Assembly (NCBI GenBank): GCA_902518475.1
Contig: CABYGI010000002.1
Span: 96,293 to 160,292, forward strand
DNA length: 64,000 nt
Reading direction: 5' to 3'
DNA from: an uncultured Prochlorococcus sp.
GTDB lineage: Bacteria; Cyanobacteriota; Cyanobacteriia; PCC-6307; Cyanobiaceae
In this document: in pieces, positions 41,004-52,400 of the stretch
How positions within the stretch are numbered: the first letter of the stretch is position 1
Layout of the letters: the number at the start of each line of letters is the position of its first letter
Made by a program: the position numbers and the translations under genes
The notes under the pieces: generated by a model
The model's database searches: none
What the model saw: the letters and a program-made list of their open reading frames with translations, nothing else
Told to the model about the DNA's origin: nothing

Positions 41004-42780
41004 TGTTTAAGTCATCTGTAAGTTCAATTTCATCTTTTTTATCTGTAAGTACAACTTCATTATTATCATTAGTTATACTTGTTAATTTATCTTTAGGATT
41101 TGTATTTGCTTGAATTTTAATTTGACTCTTTTCTTCTCCCGATTTTGAGATTTTTTTAATTTGTTTTGATTTTGTTTTTTTATTATCTAAAGGTTTTTCC
41201 GATTTCTTATTAATATCTTTTAAACGCACAAAATTATTGCTCGTAAGATATTCTTTACCTAACTTTACAAGTGGATTAATACCTAATTGACTGAAAACAA
41301 TTTTTTCTTCAGTAGTAAGATCAACAGTTATTATATTTTTTTCCTTTGAAGTTGATTGGTTAATATTTTCATTATCATTTTCTTTTTTATTAAGGGAATC
41401 CTCCTTACTTTGTTCTTTTACATTAAGTAATTCTTTGTCAATTATTTTTTCCTGTGAATCAGTTGATTGATAAGTTTCTATATCTAAAGATTTTAGATTG
41501 CTTGATTGATTAGATTTATTTTCAACATTTTTAATTTCTAAGTTAGAAATTTCTTGATTTAGTATATTTTCTATATGTCCTGTCCCATTACATGTAGAAC
41601 ATTTTTTACCAAATAATTCATATATATTTTGACCTTGCCTTTTTCTGGTTAACTCCAATAAGCCTAATTCAGTAAGCTGAGCTATTTGAGGCCTAGCAGA
41701 ATCATCTTTTATTGCTGAGGAAAAATGCTCAAGTAACTGAAATTGGTCTCTTCTAGATTCCATATCAATAAAATCTATTACTATAACTCCACCAATATTT
41801 CTTAATTTCATTTGTCTTGAGATTTCGACTGCTGCTTCACAGTTCGTCCATAAAACGGTTTGTCTTGAGTTTGCAGATCTTGTAAATGATCCAGAGTTTA
41901 CATCGATTACTGTTAAAGCTTCAGTAGGTTCAATAATTATATAACCACCCGAAGGAAGATCTACTCTCGGTTGAAGGGCTTTTTGAATTGTTTTTTTGAT
42001 TTCGTATTTTTCGAAAATATGTTGATTTAAATTGTTATCGTGAAATTCAATATCTATATCAGATTCGTAATTTGTTAAGAAATCTTTTGCCTTTGCAATT
42101 GAAAATTTACTATCGATAATTATGCTTTTGGTTGATTCTTTAATATGATCTCTTAAGATCTTAAGAGAGAAATCATCATCTCTTTTTACTAAATTTGGCG
42201 AATTGGTAGTCTCAGAAACTTTTAATATATTTTCCCATTGTTGAATTAAATGTTCTAAATCTTCAATAAGAAGTTCTTCTTTTATCTTTTGAGCCTCTGT
42301 TCTAAATAACAACCCTGTGCTAGGCGGTTTGATTAAAACCCCAAGAGCTTTCAAACGGCTTCGTTCTGTTTCTGAATTTATTTTTCTTGAAATATTTATT
42401 CCTTGGCCATATGGCTGTAATATTAAGTATTTCCCGGGGATTGAAATACTCCCTGTTAGTCTTGGCCCTTTGGATCCTGTTGGTTCTTTTATTACCTGTA
42501 CCAGAACTTTTTGTTTTGGTTCTAGTAATTCAGTTATTCCAAATGTCCCTTTTTTGAGTCTTAGTGGACCTAAATCTGAAACATGGATGAACCCATTTTT
42601 GTCACTTTCACCAATATTTATGAAAGCGGCATCAATACCAGGTAGAACATTTTCTACTGTTCCTACAAAAATATCGCCAATTTGATATTGACCTTGTGCG
42701 ACGATTAATTCATCAACTCGATCATCTGTGAGTAGTGCTGCTATTCGAGCCTGCTCAGCGATGATAATTTGCTGAGACAT
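40960..42780 (-). CDS. rne: Ribonuclease E/G
   Basis: S1-like N-terminus, [22 protein letters not shown], Zn-link [11 protein letters not shown]-terminal RKKRRRSSA. Confidence 0.95.
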   Translation of the reverse strand: MSQQIIIAEQARIAALLTDDRVDELIVAQGQYQIGDIFVGTVENVLPGIDAAFINIGESDKNGFIHVSDLGPLRLKKGTFGITELLEPKQKVLVQVIKEPTGSKGPRLTGSISIPGKYLILQPYGQGINISRKINSETERSRLKALGVLIKPPSTGLLFRTEAQKIKEELLIEDLEHLIQQWENILKVSETTNSPNLVKRDDDFSLKILRDHIKESTKSIIIDSKFSIAKAKDFLTNYESDIDIEFHDNNLNQHIFEKYEIKKTIQKALQPRVDLPSGGYIIIEPTEALTVIDVNSGSFTRSANSRQTVLWTNCEAAVEISRQMKLRNIGGVIVIDFIDMESRRDQFQLLEHFSSAIKDDSARPQIAQLTELGLLELTRKRQGQNIYELFGKKCSTCNGTGHIENILNQEISNLEIKNVENKSNQSSNLKSLDIETYQSTDSQEKIIDKELLNVKEQSKEDSLNKKENDNENINQSTSKEKNIITVDLTTEEKIVFSQLGINPLVKLGKEYLTSNNFVRLKDINKKSEKPLDNKKTKSKQIKKISKSGEEKSQIKIQANTNPKDKLTSITNDNNEVVLTDKKDEIELTDDLNNARKKRRRSSASIE

Positions 42781-43063
42781 ATAGTTAATTCTGAATGATT
42801 TGGATTTTTAAAAATAACAAAATTTTTATCTCTTAATAAAGCAATTTTATAGCTCTTGTTAATTGAATCTTAAAATTAATAAAGTTAAAGGGGATTGAAT
42901 TAGGCTATTTATAAAGCTTTAAACGATTTTCAAACTAATTGAAATTGAATTCACAGCTATGATTATTTCTTGAATCAACCATAACTAAGATAATATTAAC
43001 ATCTTATCACCACTAAAGCACGTTGATACATTATTCTAATATTGGTGAAATTTTTTATCTAAA

Positions 43064-44290
43064 GTGGTTCAAGTAAACGAAAACTATTTAAAACTCAAAG
43101 CAGGCTATTTATTCCCTGAAATAGCTAAAAGGGTAAAAATATATTCTCAACTAAATAACAGTACTGAAATTATTAAGCTTGGCATAGGGGATGTCACAGA
43201 ACCATTACCTAAAGCATGCATAGATGCAATGGGAAAAGCTTTAGATGATATGGGAACGACAGATGGTTTTAGAGGCTACGGACCAGAACAAGGTTATTCT
43301 TGGCTCAGAGAAAAAATATCTGAGAATGATTTTATTTCAAGAGGCTGTCAAATTTCATCTGAAGAAATCTTTGTTTCAGATGGTTCTAAATGCGACAGTA
43401 GCAATATTTTAGATATTCTTGGCAAAGATAATTCAATTGCTGTTACAGATCCTGTTTACCCTGTTTATGTAGATAGTAACGTTATGACAGGCAGAACTGG
43501 AGATGCTCTTGAAAATGGAACTTATAAAGGATTGACATATCTTGCCATAAACGAGGGGAATAACTTTTTGCCAGAACTACCTGAAAAAAAAGTTGATATT
43601 TTATATCTTTGTTTTCCTAATAATCCCACAGGAGCAACAATTAATAAAGAAGAATTAAAAAAGTGGGTTGACTACGCTCTTCAAAACAAATCTTTAATAC
43701 TTTTTGATGCCGCTTATGAAGCATTTATTCAAGATAATGATATTCCACATTCAATATATGAGATCGAAGGGGCAAAGGATTGTGCTATTGAATTTAGATC
43801 TTTTTCAAAGAATGCAGGATTCACCGGAGTTAGATGTGCTTTTACAGTAATACCTAAGAATCTTAAAGGTTTGAGCTCAAAAAATGAGGAAATAGAATTA
43901 TGGCCTCTTTGGAATAGGCGCCAAGCTACAAAATTCAATGGGGTAAGTTATGTAGTTCAAAGAGGAGCAGAGGCTGTTTATTCTCTTGAAGGGAAGAAAC
44001 AGGTGAGAGGTTTAATTGATTTTTATATGGAAAATGCAAAAATCATGAAAAACAAACTTCAGAATGTAGGATATAAAGTCTATGGTGGGGATAACGCTCC
44101 TTATATCTGGATTAAAGTTCCTGATCAAATGACATCTTGGGACTTTTTTGATTATCTTCTCCAAAAAGTTAGTGTAGTGGGAACACCTGGGAGCGGATTT
44201 GGATTATCAGGAGAGGGTTATTTTCGTTTGTCAGCATTTAACTCACGATCAAATGTAATTGATGCGATGGAGAGAATAATTAATATATAA
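43064..44290 (+). CDS. dapL: LL-diaminopimelate aminotransferase (GTG start)
   Basis: Translation [17 protein letters not shown]...[17 protein letters not shown]...[21 protein letters not shown]. Confidence 0.95.
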   Translation: MVQVNENYLKLKAGYLFPEIAKRVKIYSQLNNSTEIIKLGIGDVTEPLPKACIDAMGKALDDMGTTDGFRGYGPEQGYSWLREKISENDFISRGCQISSEEIFVSDGSKCDSSNILDILGKDNSIAVTDPVYPVYVDSNVMTGRTGDALENGTYKGLTYLAINEGNNFLPELPEKKVDILYLCFPNNPTGATINKEELKKWVDYALQNKSLILFDAAYEAFIQDNDIPHSIYEIEGAKDCAIEFRSFSKNAGFTGVRCAFTVIPKNLKGLSSKNEEIELWPLWNRRQATKFNGVSYVVQRGAEAVYSLEGKKQVRGLIDFYMENAKIMKNKLQNVGYKVYGGDNAPYIWIKVPDQMTSWDFFDYLLQKVSVVGTPGSGFGLSGEGYFRLSAFNSRSNVIDAMERIINI

Positions 44291-44320
44291 TTATTATTAC
44301 TAATAAGACTCTCAATTTAA

Positions 44321-44638
44321 ATGCTATCTAGAAGGTTGGAACAAAGCGTAAGTAATAATTCAGCAGTGATTGAAAAGAAACCTGCTGAATTAAAAAATAA
44401 ATCTCCAAAATATAAGGTTTTACTTCATAATGACCCAGTTAATTCTATGGAGTATGTCACTATTTCATTGCGAGAGGTTGTGCCGCAATTAAGCGAACAA
44501 GATGCTATCGCCATAATGCTAGAAGCACATAATACCGGTGTAGGGTTGGTAATTGTTTGTGATTTAGAGCCAGCAGAATTTTATTCAGAATCATTAAAAT
44601 CTAAAGGTATCTCTAGTTCAATTGAGAAAGAGGATTAA
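44321..44638 (+). CDS. clpS: ATP-dependent Clp protease adaptor ClpS
   Basis: YKVLLHNDPVNSMEYVTISL...MLEAHNTGVGLVIVCDLEPAEFY. Confidence 0.93.
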   Translation: MLSRRLEQSVSNNSAVIEKKPAELKNKSPKYKVLLHNDPVNSMEYVTISLREVVPQLSEQDAIAIMLEAHNTGVGLVIVCDLEPAEFYSESLKSKGISSSIEKED

Positions 44639-44653
44639 TAACATTTTAATTTA

Positions 44654-46273
44654 TTATTTTGATTGGGTTAATTTCCTTTCTGATAAGGGGCGTACTTTTA
44701 AGGATTCCCTCAAGGAAGATTTTCCATATTCTCTCTCAAGTATGTCAATAACTGTTTTACCAAATTCATCTTCTTTATTATCAAAAGCTTCTAAGCAAAT
44801 CTGACCAAGTTTTTTTCCTAACAAGCCTGGATTCCATAGAAGCTTTCTTGCTGTCCATGGCATCATGCTCATTGGATTATAATTCGACTTCAAAATTTTA
44901 TGATCCAAGGCATACTTCTCAAGAAGAGTATGAGGTTGCAAACCTATAAAGAATATAGCTGGATCAACTAAGCCTTTACCAAAAATATTTTCTAATTCCC
45001 TATGGTAAGCAATTGTTTGACTTATGGTGTTTGGCGTTTCGTCAAAAACATTAAATGAATAATTTACTGAAACATGGTTCTTGAAACCTGATTGGACCAG
45101 CATTCTGCAATTATTTAATACAGTTTCAAGGTCATACGCTAATCTCATTTTTCTCACAAGTTCTTGAGATCCCGAAGTAATACCTATTTCAAAATAGCTC
45201 ATACCTGTATCAACCATGAGCTGAGCTAGCTCAGCATCGATATTATCGGCTCTGATGTATGCAGCCCAATTAATATCATGCCAGCCTTGATCCTTAATAG
45301 CTTGCAAAAGTGTTTTTGCATCTTCAATATGTTTTTTGGCTGGAATAAACTGTGCATCTGTGAACCAAAATCCTCTTACACCAAGATCGTAAAGTTGCTT
45401 CATTTCTTGAATAACTTCGTTAACAGGATTAACGCGAACCTTTTTCCCCTCCACCACTGTATAAACACAGAAACAACAATTATGAGGACAACCTCTTTTC
45501 GTTTGTACACCTACATAGTAATCTCCACCTTCTATATACCAATCGAATTCAGGCCATATTGATTTAATATATTTATAGTTGCATGCAGTTTTAACTGTAC
45601 CTGAAGGTTGTTCATGTATTAGTTTCTTCCTAGGTTTTTGTCCAGCAAAATAACATCTTTCTTCCTCTATAGAATCTCCTCTAATGATTTTTTCTATGAG
45701 ATTTTCTCCCTCACCTACAGATATAACAGTCCCCTTTGGAAGTAGATTTCCCAATTGTTCATAGAAGACACTTACAGCACCGCCTCCTAAAATTACTTTT
45801 ACATTTTTGTTGTATTTTTCTGCTCTTTTTAGTCCCATCTTTACTAAAGACGTATTTCTATATATTTCTCCATAATGAGATGCAATTAATTTTAATCCTC
45901 CCCAAGAACCTCTAATTTTTTTAAGGATATTTTTTGAGTAGAAAACTTCAAAAGAGTTTTGTAAGGGATTTCCGCTTCTGCCATCAACAGGTGCATAAAT
46001 TTGGATATCTCGCCATGAAAAAATGATTAGATGTGGTCTAAATTGATCAATTTTTCTAGCTAAATATTTATAAACTTTATTTGATGGAATTATTGCTAGA
46101 TCTATGAATTGCTGCTCTATAACTGGAAAACATTTATGAATATGGTCGGCTAAATAAATGGGTCCTATTGGAAAAATTGGATTGCATGGCAATCTTACAG
46201 TTAGGATTTTTCCATAATGCTTTCTTTGGTAATTTTTTTTATTTAATTGTTCGAACTTCAAATTAAAATTCAT
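44654..46273 (-). CDS. B12-binding-domain radical SAM protein
   Basis: CxxxCxxC in TKRGCPHNCCFCVYT; N-terminal Rossmann-like region preceding it. Confidence 0.85.
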   Translation of the reverse strand: MNFNLKFEQLNKKNYQRKHYGKILTVRLPCNPIFPIGPIYLADHIHKCFPVIEQQFIDLAIIPSNKVYKYLARKIDQFRPHLIIFSWRDIQIYAPVDGRSGNPLQNSFEVFYSKNILKKIRGSWGGLKLIASHYGEIYRNTSLVKMGLKRAEKYNKNVKVILGGGAVSVFYEQLGNLLPKGTVISVGEGENLIEKIIRGDSIEEERCYFAGQKPRKKLIHEQPSGTVKTACNYKYIKSIWPEFDWYIEGGDYYVGVQTKRGCPHNCCFCVYTVVEGKKVRVNPVNEVIQEMKQLYDLGVRGFWFTDAQFIPAKKHIEDAKTLLQAIKDQGWHDINWAAYIRADNIDAELAQLMVDTGMSYFEIGITSGSQELVRKMRLAYDLETVLNNCRMLVQSGFKNHVSVNYSFNVFDETPNTISQTIAYHRELENIFGKGLVDPAIFFIGLQPHTLLEKYALDHKILKSNYNPMSMMPWTARKLLWNPGLLGKKLGQICLEAFDNKEDEFGKTVIDILEREYGKSSLRESLKVRPLSERKLTQSK

Positions 46274-46378
46274 GTCATGAAATTTAACGAATTAATTTTC
46301 TTTATGAATCTAACTACTTTATTACTAATTTGGAGAAATTAAAAATCATGAGAAATACTCACTAAAAATTTGTTTAAT

Positions 46379-47470
46379 TCAGATATCAGAAATCATATAA
46401 ATCCAGCATACTTTGAGAAGTTTTAATCCATCTATCCATCTAGATATATTTGGAGCTCCAGATTTTCTAGCATAATATCTAACAGGATAATTTAAAATTT
46501 TGATGTTGTTGTTCGCAGCTTCAAATATAATGGTAAAATCTCCAAACGGGTCAGACTTGGAATCCCAACTTCCATTTTGTTTCATTAGTTTAAAGAATTT
46601 TCTTGAAAAAACTTTTGTTCCACAAAGTGAATCTGATACAGGCTTATTTATGAGTATTGATAGAAATATTGCGAATAGTCTATTTCCTATATAATTTGCC
46701 CATCTCATCGCATCTTTTTCCATTGGAAAAGTTGTCCGGGCGCAATTAATTAGGATATTTTTATTTTTGGTTGATTCCATAATTGCTGCAATACTGTCAT
46801 CAATATCTACGGTAAAATCACTATCAATTATGGCGAGGGTCTCACCTGAAGAAATATTAAATCCCTCTACTACTGCATTTTTCTTCCCTTTGGAAGTTTG
46901 TTTTAAAAGAGATATCTTGAAGAAATTTGAGAAATTATCTTTTAACTCTTTCAAAATTTCATATGTATTATCATTGCTATTACCTTCGACAAATATAATT
47001 TCTAATTTATTGGGTATATTTTTAAATTTATTTAAAGCATTAATTAAAAGTTCTTTATTACCAGCTTCATTTCTTGCAGGAATTACAATTGATATTAAAT
47101 GTTCAGAAAAATTTTCACTATATTTATAAAAAACTATTTCTAGTTCGTAGGCAAATTGTTTTATGATTGGTATTTTGCGAAAAATATTTTTTAGAGATCG
47201 TGGAATTACTTTAGTGGGCAGAGGAGTTAATTTTTTTGCTTTCCATCTAATTGATCTGTAGTTGTAGATTTCTGCTAAAGATTCAATATCGCATAAAGTT
47301 ATTCTTGCTTTGCTAGTAGTTTCTCTAAAAATTCTTGAATCTAATTTTAGCCACCTTGTAATTGGCTCCCAAGTATTACCACGAACTTTAATGGAAATAA
47401 ATTCGTTATTATCTTTAAATAATTGATGAAGTTTATTATTAGTTAAATTCCAACTATTAAAAGATTGCAT
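46379..47470 (-). CDS. Family 2 glycosyltransferase with long N-terminal extension
   Basis: ISIVIPARNEAGNKELLINAL, VEGNSNDNTYEIL, AIIDSDFTVD. Confidence 0.85.
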   Translation of the reverse strand: MQSFNSWNLTNNKLHQLFKDNNEFISIKVRGNTWEPITRWLKLDSRIFRETTSKARITLCDIESLAEIYNYRSIRWKAKKLTPLPTKVIPRSLKNIFRKIPIIKQFAYELEIVFYKYSENFSEHLISIVIPARNEAGNKELLINALNKFKNIPNKLEIIFVEGNSNDNTYEILKELKDNFSNFFKISLLKQTSKGKKNAVVEGFNISSGETLAIIDSDFTVDIDDSIAAIMESTKNKNILINCARTTFPMEKDAMRWANYIGNRLFAIFLSILINKPVSDSLCGTKVFSRKFFKLMKQNGSWDSKSDPFGDFTIIFEAANNNIKILNYPVRYYARKSGAPNISRWIDGLKLLKVCWIYMISDI

Positions 47471-47512
47471 TATTAAAGATTACAAACAATTACTTTATCA
47501 TATATTGAATAT

Positions 47513-49066
47513 TTACTTTTTAAATATTAATTTCCAAGGTTTTAAGATTTCGTTTTCATATATTAATTCAAAAGAATAATCATCGTTTTTTATCTTTTTA
47601 AGGTCAGTTGTCCATATTAATTCTGATTTCTTTAACTGATCAATACTTTCCAATCCTTCTCCAAGTTTGGGAGTTAATAAAGAAATTCTTATGATTTTTG
47701 ATTGTGATAATGTATTCTTTATTCCTGATTTATCAACTTTTACAGGTTGATTTTTAACTTTATCAAGGGACGAAACATACTCCATTGTTTCTCTTAGTTC
47801 TCTTGATCTATCAGTGAATAATCCTGATTGCAAAAAAAATGAAGTTAATAAGTAAGGCCCAATTATTAGTATTGTTAATATTTCTTTGAATGAGTTTTGA
47901 TGTTTAATAAAAGACCAAGATATTCCAAAGAATAATAATCCGAGAATTAGAAATGTGTTTTCTTGTGAATTAAGGTCAATATTATTTTTCAAGAAAAAAT
48001 AATATATGAAAGTTAGAGCAAATATAAATATTGGGATTATTTTTGAAGTTATAAATAAAAAAATCTTGTTATATATTTTTGAATTGTACAAATATTTTAT
48101 TCCTGCATAAGCATTTAATGAAAAAATAGATGAGATTTGCAGAGTATAGTAGGGCGTTTTGGTAGAGAAAATACTCAATATTACTATTAATATTGTAGGG
48201 AAGTAAATGAGTAAATATTTATTCTCTTTACTTTGGGAGGAATTACATATTGTGCCAATAATTGCGAAAAAACTCCATGGCAGAAATGTTACGGGAATAT
48301 TCCAAAAATAATAATAAAAAGGATTTGTAAAAGAAGTTTTATTAGATAGAAAGTTAAATTTTTCGACTAAATAAAAAATAATATTTTTCTCTAGATAAGG
48401 GTTGATAGAAAACATCCAAAATAAAAAAGGAATAAATCCAATTAGTAGTCCAAACCAAAAGAATCTTCTTAATAAAAGTCTCTTTTTTATAAACAAATAT
48501 GGAAGAAGTGAGATTATTGGTACAAATACTAAAAAAGTTTTCATCATAAAAGCTAAACCAATCCAAATTCCAAAAAGCAGAATATAGAATTTGTCATCTT
48601 CACTTTTTATTTTGACTGCAGATAATAGGCCAATAGTTACTAAACATGAATAAATAATATCTTGAGTAGCTAAGTGCGAGTAGTCAAACCAAACATATGT
48701 AGTAGAAAGTATTAGTGGAGATATAATTGCATATTTTTTACTAAATAATTCTTCATGTAATTTATAAGTTATCAATAGCATCAAGATTGAAGCGGCTGTT
48801 GTGGGTAGATATGCATAAAAAATATTTCTTCCAAAGAAGTCTTGTGACTTTGCTATCAAAAATTGCAATCCTATTGTTCTATCTAATACATATTCATCCC
48901 ACCAAAGAGGGATTGTCCAGTTGCCTTTTTCCAGTATCCATCTTGCTTGAAGAGCATAAAATCCTTCATCAAAAGCAGTATAACTTCTTTTGCCAAAATA
49001 AAATATGAGAGGAATAAAAATAATTAGTTTAAAAAGATATTTAAATTTTGGAATTCTTTTCAACAT
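47513..49066 (-). CDS. ArnT/PMT-like (GT39/GT83-type) membrane glycosyltransferase
   Basis: Polytopic; N-terminal DEGFYALQARWILEKGNWTIPLWWDEYVLDRTIGLQFLIAKSQDFFG pattern. Confidence 0.82.
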   Translation of the reverse strand: MLKRIPKFKYLFKLIIFIPLIFYFGKRSYTAFDEGFYALQARWILEKGNWTIPLWWDEYVLDRTIGLQFLIAKSQDFFGRNIFYAYLPTTAASILMLLITYKLHEELFSKKYAIISPLILSTTYVWFDYSHLATQDIIYSCLVTIGLLSAVKIKSEDDKFYILLFGIWIGLAFMMKTFLVFVPIISLLPYLFIKKRLLLRRFFWFGLLIGFIPFLFWMFSINPYLEKNIIFYLVEKFNFLSNKTSFTNPFYYYFWNIPVTFLPWSFFAIIGTICNSSQSKENKYLLIYFPTILIVILSIFSTKTPYYTLQISSIFSLNAYAGIKYLYNSKIYNKIFLFITSKIIPIFIFALTFIYYFFLKNNIDLNSQENTFLILGLLFFGISWSFIKHQNSFKEILTILIIGPYLLTSFFLQSGLFTDRSRELRETMEYVSSLDKVKNQPVKVDKSGIKNTLSQSKIIRISLLTPKLGEGLESIDQLKKSELIWTTDLKKIKNDDYSFELIYENEILKPWKLIFKK

Positions 49067-49091
49067 TTTTGAATTTAATTTGCTTTTAAAA

Positions 49092-49163
49092 TGCCGATAA
49101 TTGGAATTGAACCAATGACCTACTGTTTACGAAACAATTGCTCTACCGCTGAGCTATATCGGC
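49092..49163 (-). tRNA. tRNA-Thr (anticodon CGU)
   Basis: Reverse complement GCCGATATAGCTCAGCGGTAGAGCAATTGTTTCGTAAACAGTAGGTCATTGGTTCAATTCCAATTATCGGCA folds as a cloverleaf; loop TTCGTAA. Confidence 0.93.
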
Positions 49164-49217
49164 AATACTAAATATTAATATTTTCATATAAAATTAATTT
49201 TATAATTTAGTTTATTA

Positions 49218-49454
49218 ATGTCAAAAATAGATTCTGAATTAAAAAAGAAATTATTGAAAGAGTCCCAGTCTCCCTTCAAGGGGCTAAGGAGAATATTGTG
49301 GATAGCTTTTAGTGGTTCAGCATTTTTAGGTCTACTTATAATGCTCTCCAAAATTGCAAGTGGTGGTGAATTACAGCTAAATAATCTTTTTATACAATTT
49401 GGTGCTTGTATACTATTTCCAGCCTTATTGTTTTTTGATAAGGATAAGGATTGA
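49218..49454 (+). CDS. Small DUF3493-like membrane protein
   Basis: SPFKGLRRILWIAFSGSAFLGLLIMLSKIASGGE...LLFFDKDKD. Confidence 0.7.
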   Translation: MSKIDSELKKKLLKESQSPFKGLRRILWIAFSGSAFLGLLIMLSKIASGGELQLNNLFIQFGACILFPALLFFDKDKD

Positions 49455-49470
49455 TAATTTGAATTTTTTA

Positions 49471-52400
49471 CTATGGAGTTAATTTTCTCTTTTTGGTAAC
49501 AAACTTGAATGCTTCAATTATGTCACCATTAATCCAAGAAGAGAATTTATCGCAACCAACTCCACATTCAAATCCTGTGTTAACTTCTTTAACATCATCT
49601 TTAGACCTTTTCAGTGAGTCTAAATTACCTTCAAAAATTACTTTATCTGATCGAAAAACTCTAAGCGAACAATTTCGTTGTAATTTACCAGTTTGTATAT
49701 AACAGCCTGCTATGGCTCCTTTGCCAACTGAAAATGTTGCTCGAACTTCGGCTTTTCCTAAAGATTCTTCAACAAGATCAGGTTCAAGCAGTCCTTCCAT
49801 TGCCAACTGAATATCTTCTAAGAGCTTATAGATTACTTCATATTCTCTTATATCAACGTCGTTAGCATCTGCTGCTCTCTTTGCACCAGATGCCAAGGAG
49901 GTGTTGAAACCAATAATAACTGAACCAGATGCCGCCGCGAGATCTATATCTGTCTCAGTTATTTCTCCAGGAGCAGAAAGTAAAACTCTAACTTGAACTT
50001 CATTTTTTGGTAATTGTTCTAGTGATCCTAATATCGCTTCAACACTACCTTGAACATCAGCTTTGAGTATTAAATTTAACTCCTTTAGTTCTCCATCATT
50101 TGCTTGAGTTGATAAGGAAGATAAGCTGACTCTTCTAGAAGCCATTTGCTGAGCTAATTTGGTGGCTCTAGCATCTGTTGCCCTTTCTCCGACAATAGCT
50201 CGAGCATTTTTCTCGTCAGGGTAGACTTCGAATTCATCTCCTGCTGTGGGTACTTCACTGAATCCTAGCGCTTCCACTGGGAATGATGGTCCTGCTTCTT
50301 TGATTCTCGTCCCATGTTCATCGACCATTGCTCTAATTTTTCCGAGGACTGAACCCGCAGCTAAAACATCTCCAGATTTTAAGGTTCCATTTTGTACTAA
50401 CAAAGTAGCCACTGGCCCTTTAGCTTTGTCTAGGTGAGCTTCAATAACAGTACCTTTTGCAAATCTATCAGGGTTAGCTTGTAGATCTTCTACTTCTGAA
50501 ACTAATAAAATCATTTCGAGCAATTTATCAATGTTTTGTTTTTTGATAGCACTTACTGGAACCATCACTGTATTTCCTCCCCAATCTTCAGCAATCAAAT
50601 CTTTTTCTGATAGTTCTTGCTTTACTCTCTCTGGAGATGCTCCTTCTTTGTCAATTTTGTTTATTGCAACAACAATTGGCACTTTTGCAGCTCTTGCATG
50701 ACTGATAGCCTCAAGTGTTTGAGGTCTGCAACCATCATCTGCAGCAACTACAAGAACAGCTACATCTGTAACCTTTGTACCCCTTGCCCTCATTGCAGTG
50801 AAGGCTTCATGACCGGGAGTATCAAGAAAAGTTAATTTTTTCTTTTGAGATTCATGCTCAAATTCAACTTGATAAGCTCCTATATGTTGAGTGATGCCAC
50901 CTGCTTCTCCGGAAGCAACTCTTGATTCTCTGATGGAATCTAATAGGCTTGTTTTGCCATGATCTACGTGCCCCATCACTGTAATAACGGGTGGTCTTCT
51001 TATTAGATTATCAATGTCTTCAGATTCAATCATATCAACTGTTTTCTCAGCAGCTTCTTGGATATCATCTTGTAAAACAGGTACCCCAAATTCTTCAGCT
51101 ACTGTTTCAATAGTTGCTAAGTCGAGCGATTGAGTAACAGTTGCGGTTATTCCCTTAAAGAAAAGAGATTTGATTATTTCAGAACTTTCAAGACTTAATT
51201 TATCAGCTAATTCTTGAACTGTTAAATTATCTTCGGGAACTATTATCATCTCAGGCCTAACTTGCTTGGCTTCTTTAGCAGCTTTTAACTCCATAGCTCT
51301 TCTTTTCTGTCTTTGCCTAGTAGTCTCTTTTTTCTTCTTTTTAAATTGTTTTATAGTTTTTTGAGATTTGGATTCATCATGCTTTTCTTTCTTTGGACGC
51401 GCCAAACTAGCTGATAATATTGAAATTTTTTCGCCTGAATATCCACTAGTTTCAGAAGTTAATGAATCATCATTCTCGCCAATAAAATGAACTTTCTGTC
51501 TTTGTTTTTGGGGATTTTTGCTCCTTAATGCTTCAAGTTTTGCGCTATCGTCCCAGTCTGTCTTACCTGTTTTTTTAGAATTATTTGAAAATGGTCTATG
51601 GGGTGTTTTTTTAGTATTAGGGGGAGTATTGGGACGAATATTTGGAGATTTTGGCTTCTGTTTCGCCGTCTCAACATTTTGTTTTTCGTTATTCTTTATA
51701 AGTTGTTTGTCATTCTCAGATTTGTTAGTTTTTTGAATTCGTAAGAGTTCATTAGGAGATACTGGCTTTCTAATCCCAGGTTGCTTTTGACCATTAAATT
51801 TAGAACCAGGCCTATTGGGCATGCCAGGTCTGTTGGGAGCACCAGGCCGACTTGTATTGGATTGTCTATTAAAAGATCCAGGTCTGCCTTGATCTGATGG
51901 CTTATTACTTAATCCAGGCCTATTGGACAAGCCAGGTCTATTGGGAGCACCAGGCCGATTTGTATTGGATTGTCTATTAAATGATCCTGGTCTATTTTGA
52001 TCTGATGGTTTGTTTCTTAATCCAGGCTTATTGGGCATCCCAGGTCTGTTGGGGACAGTTTGTTTAAAAGAAATTTTTTGATTATTCTGCTGATTAAGAT
52101 TATTTCTTCTTATTGGCGCTCCTACAAGCTCAGGTGGGGACGTTCTATTATTATTTTTTCTTTTAAAATTGTTCGAATCTTGGTCTGGCTTGTTTGATAT
52201 TTGTCTTTCCCCCCCTGAACTGGAAATATTCTGGGAGGATTTTGTAGAATTGGCATTAATTTGAATATTTTTAGGTTTAGCAATAAGTTGAATGGGAGGT
52301 TTTGCAGGACTTTTTGTTGGGGGGATTACGTTATTTTGGAAAGTTTTTTTATCTTTATTGAGATTTTGTGAGGTGTTATTGTTGGTATTTTGATTTCTAA

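Noticed and set aside
42317-42685. 122-aa plus-strand ORF opposite rne
   Set aside because: Fully antisense to the conserved RNase E catalytic region; translation shows no domain logic; shadow ORF.
46767-47129. 120-aa plus-strand ORF opposite the GT2 gene
   Set aside because: Antisense to conserved GT2 motifs; shadow ORF.
46274-49163. Integrated island with tRNA-Thr attachment repeats
   Set aside because: No copy of the tRNA-Thr 3' end was seen on the distal side (46274-46378) and no integrase gene is present.
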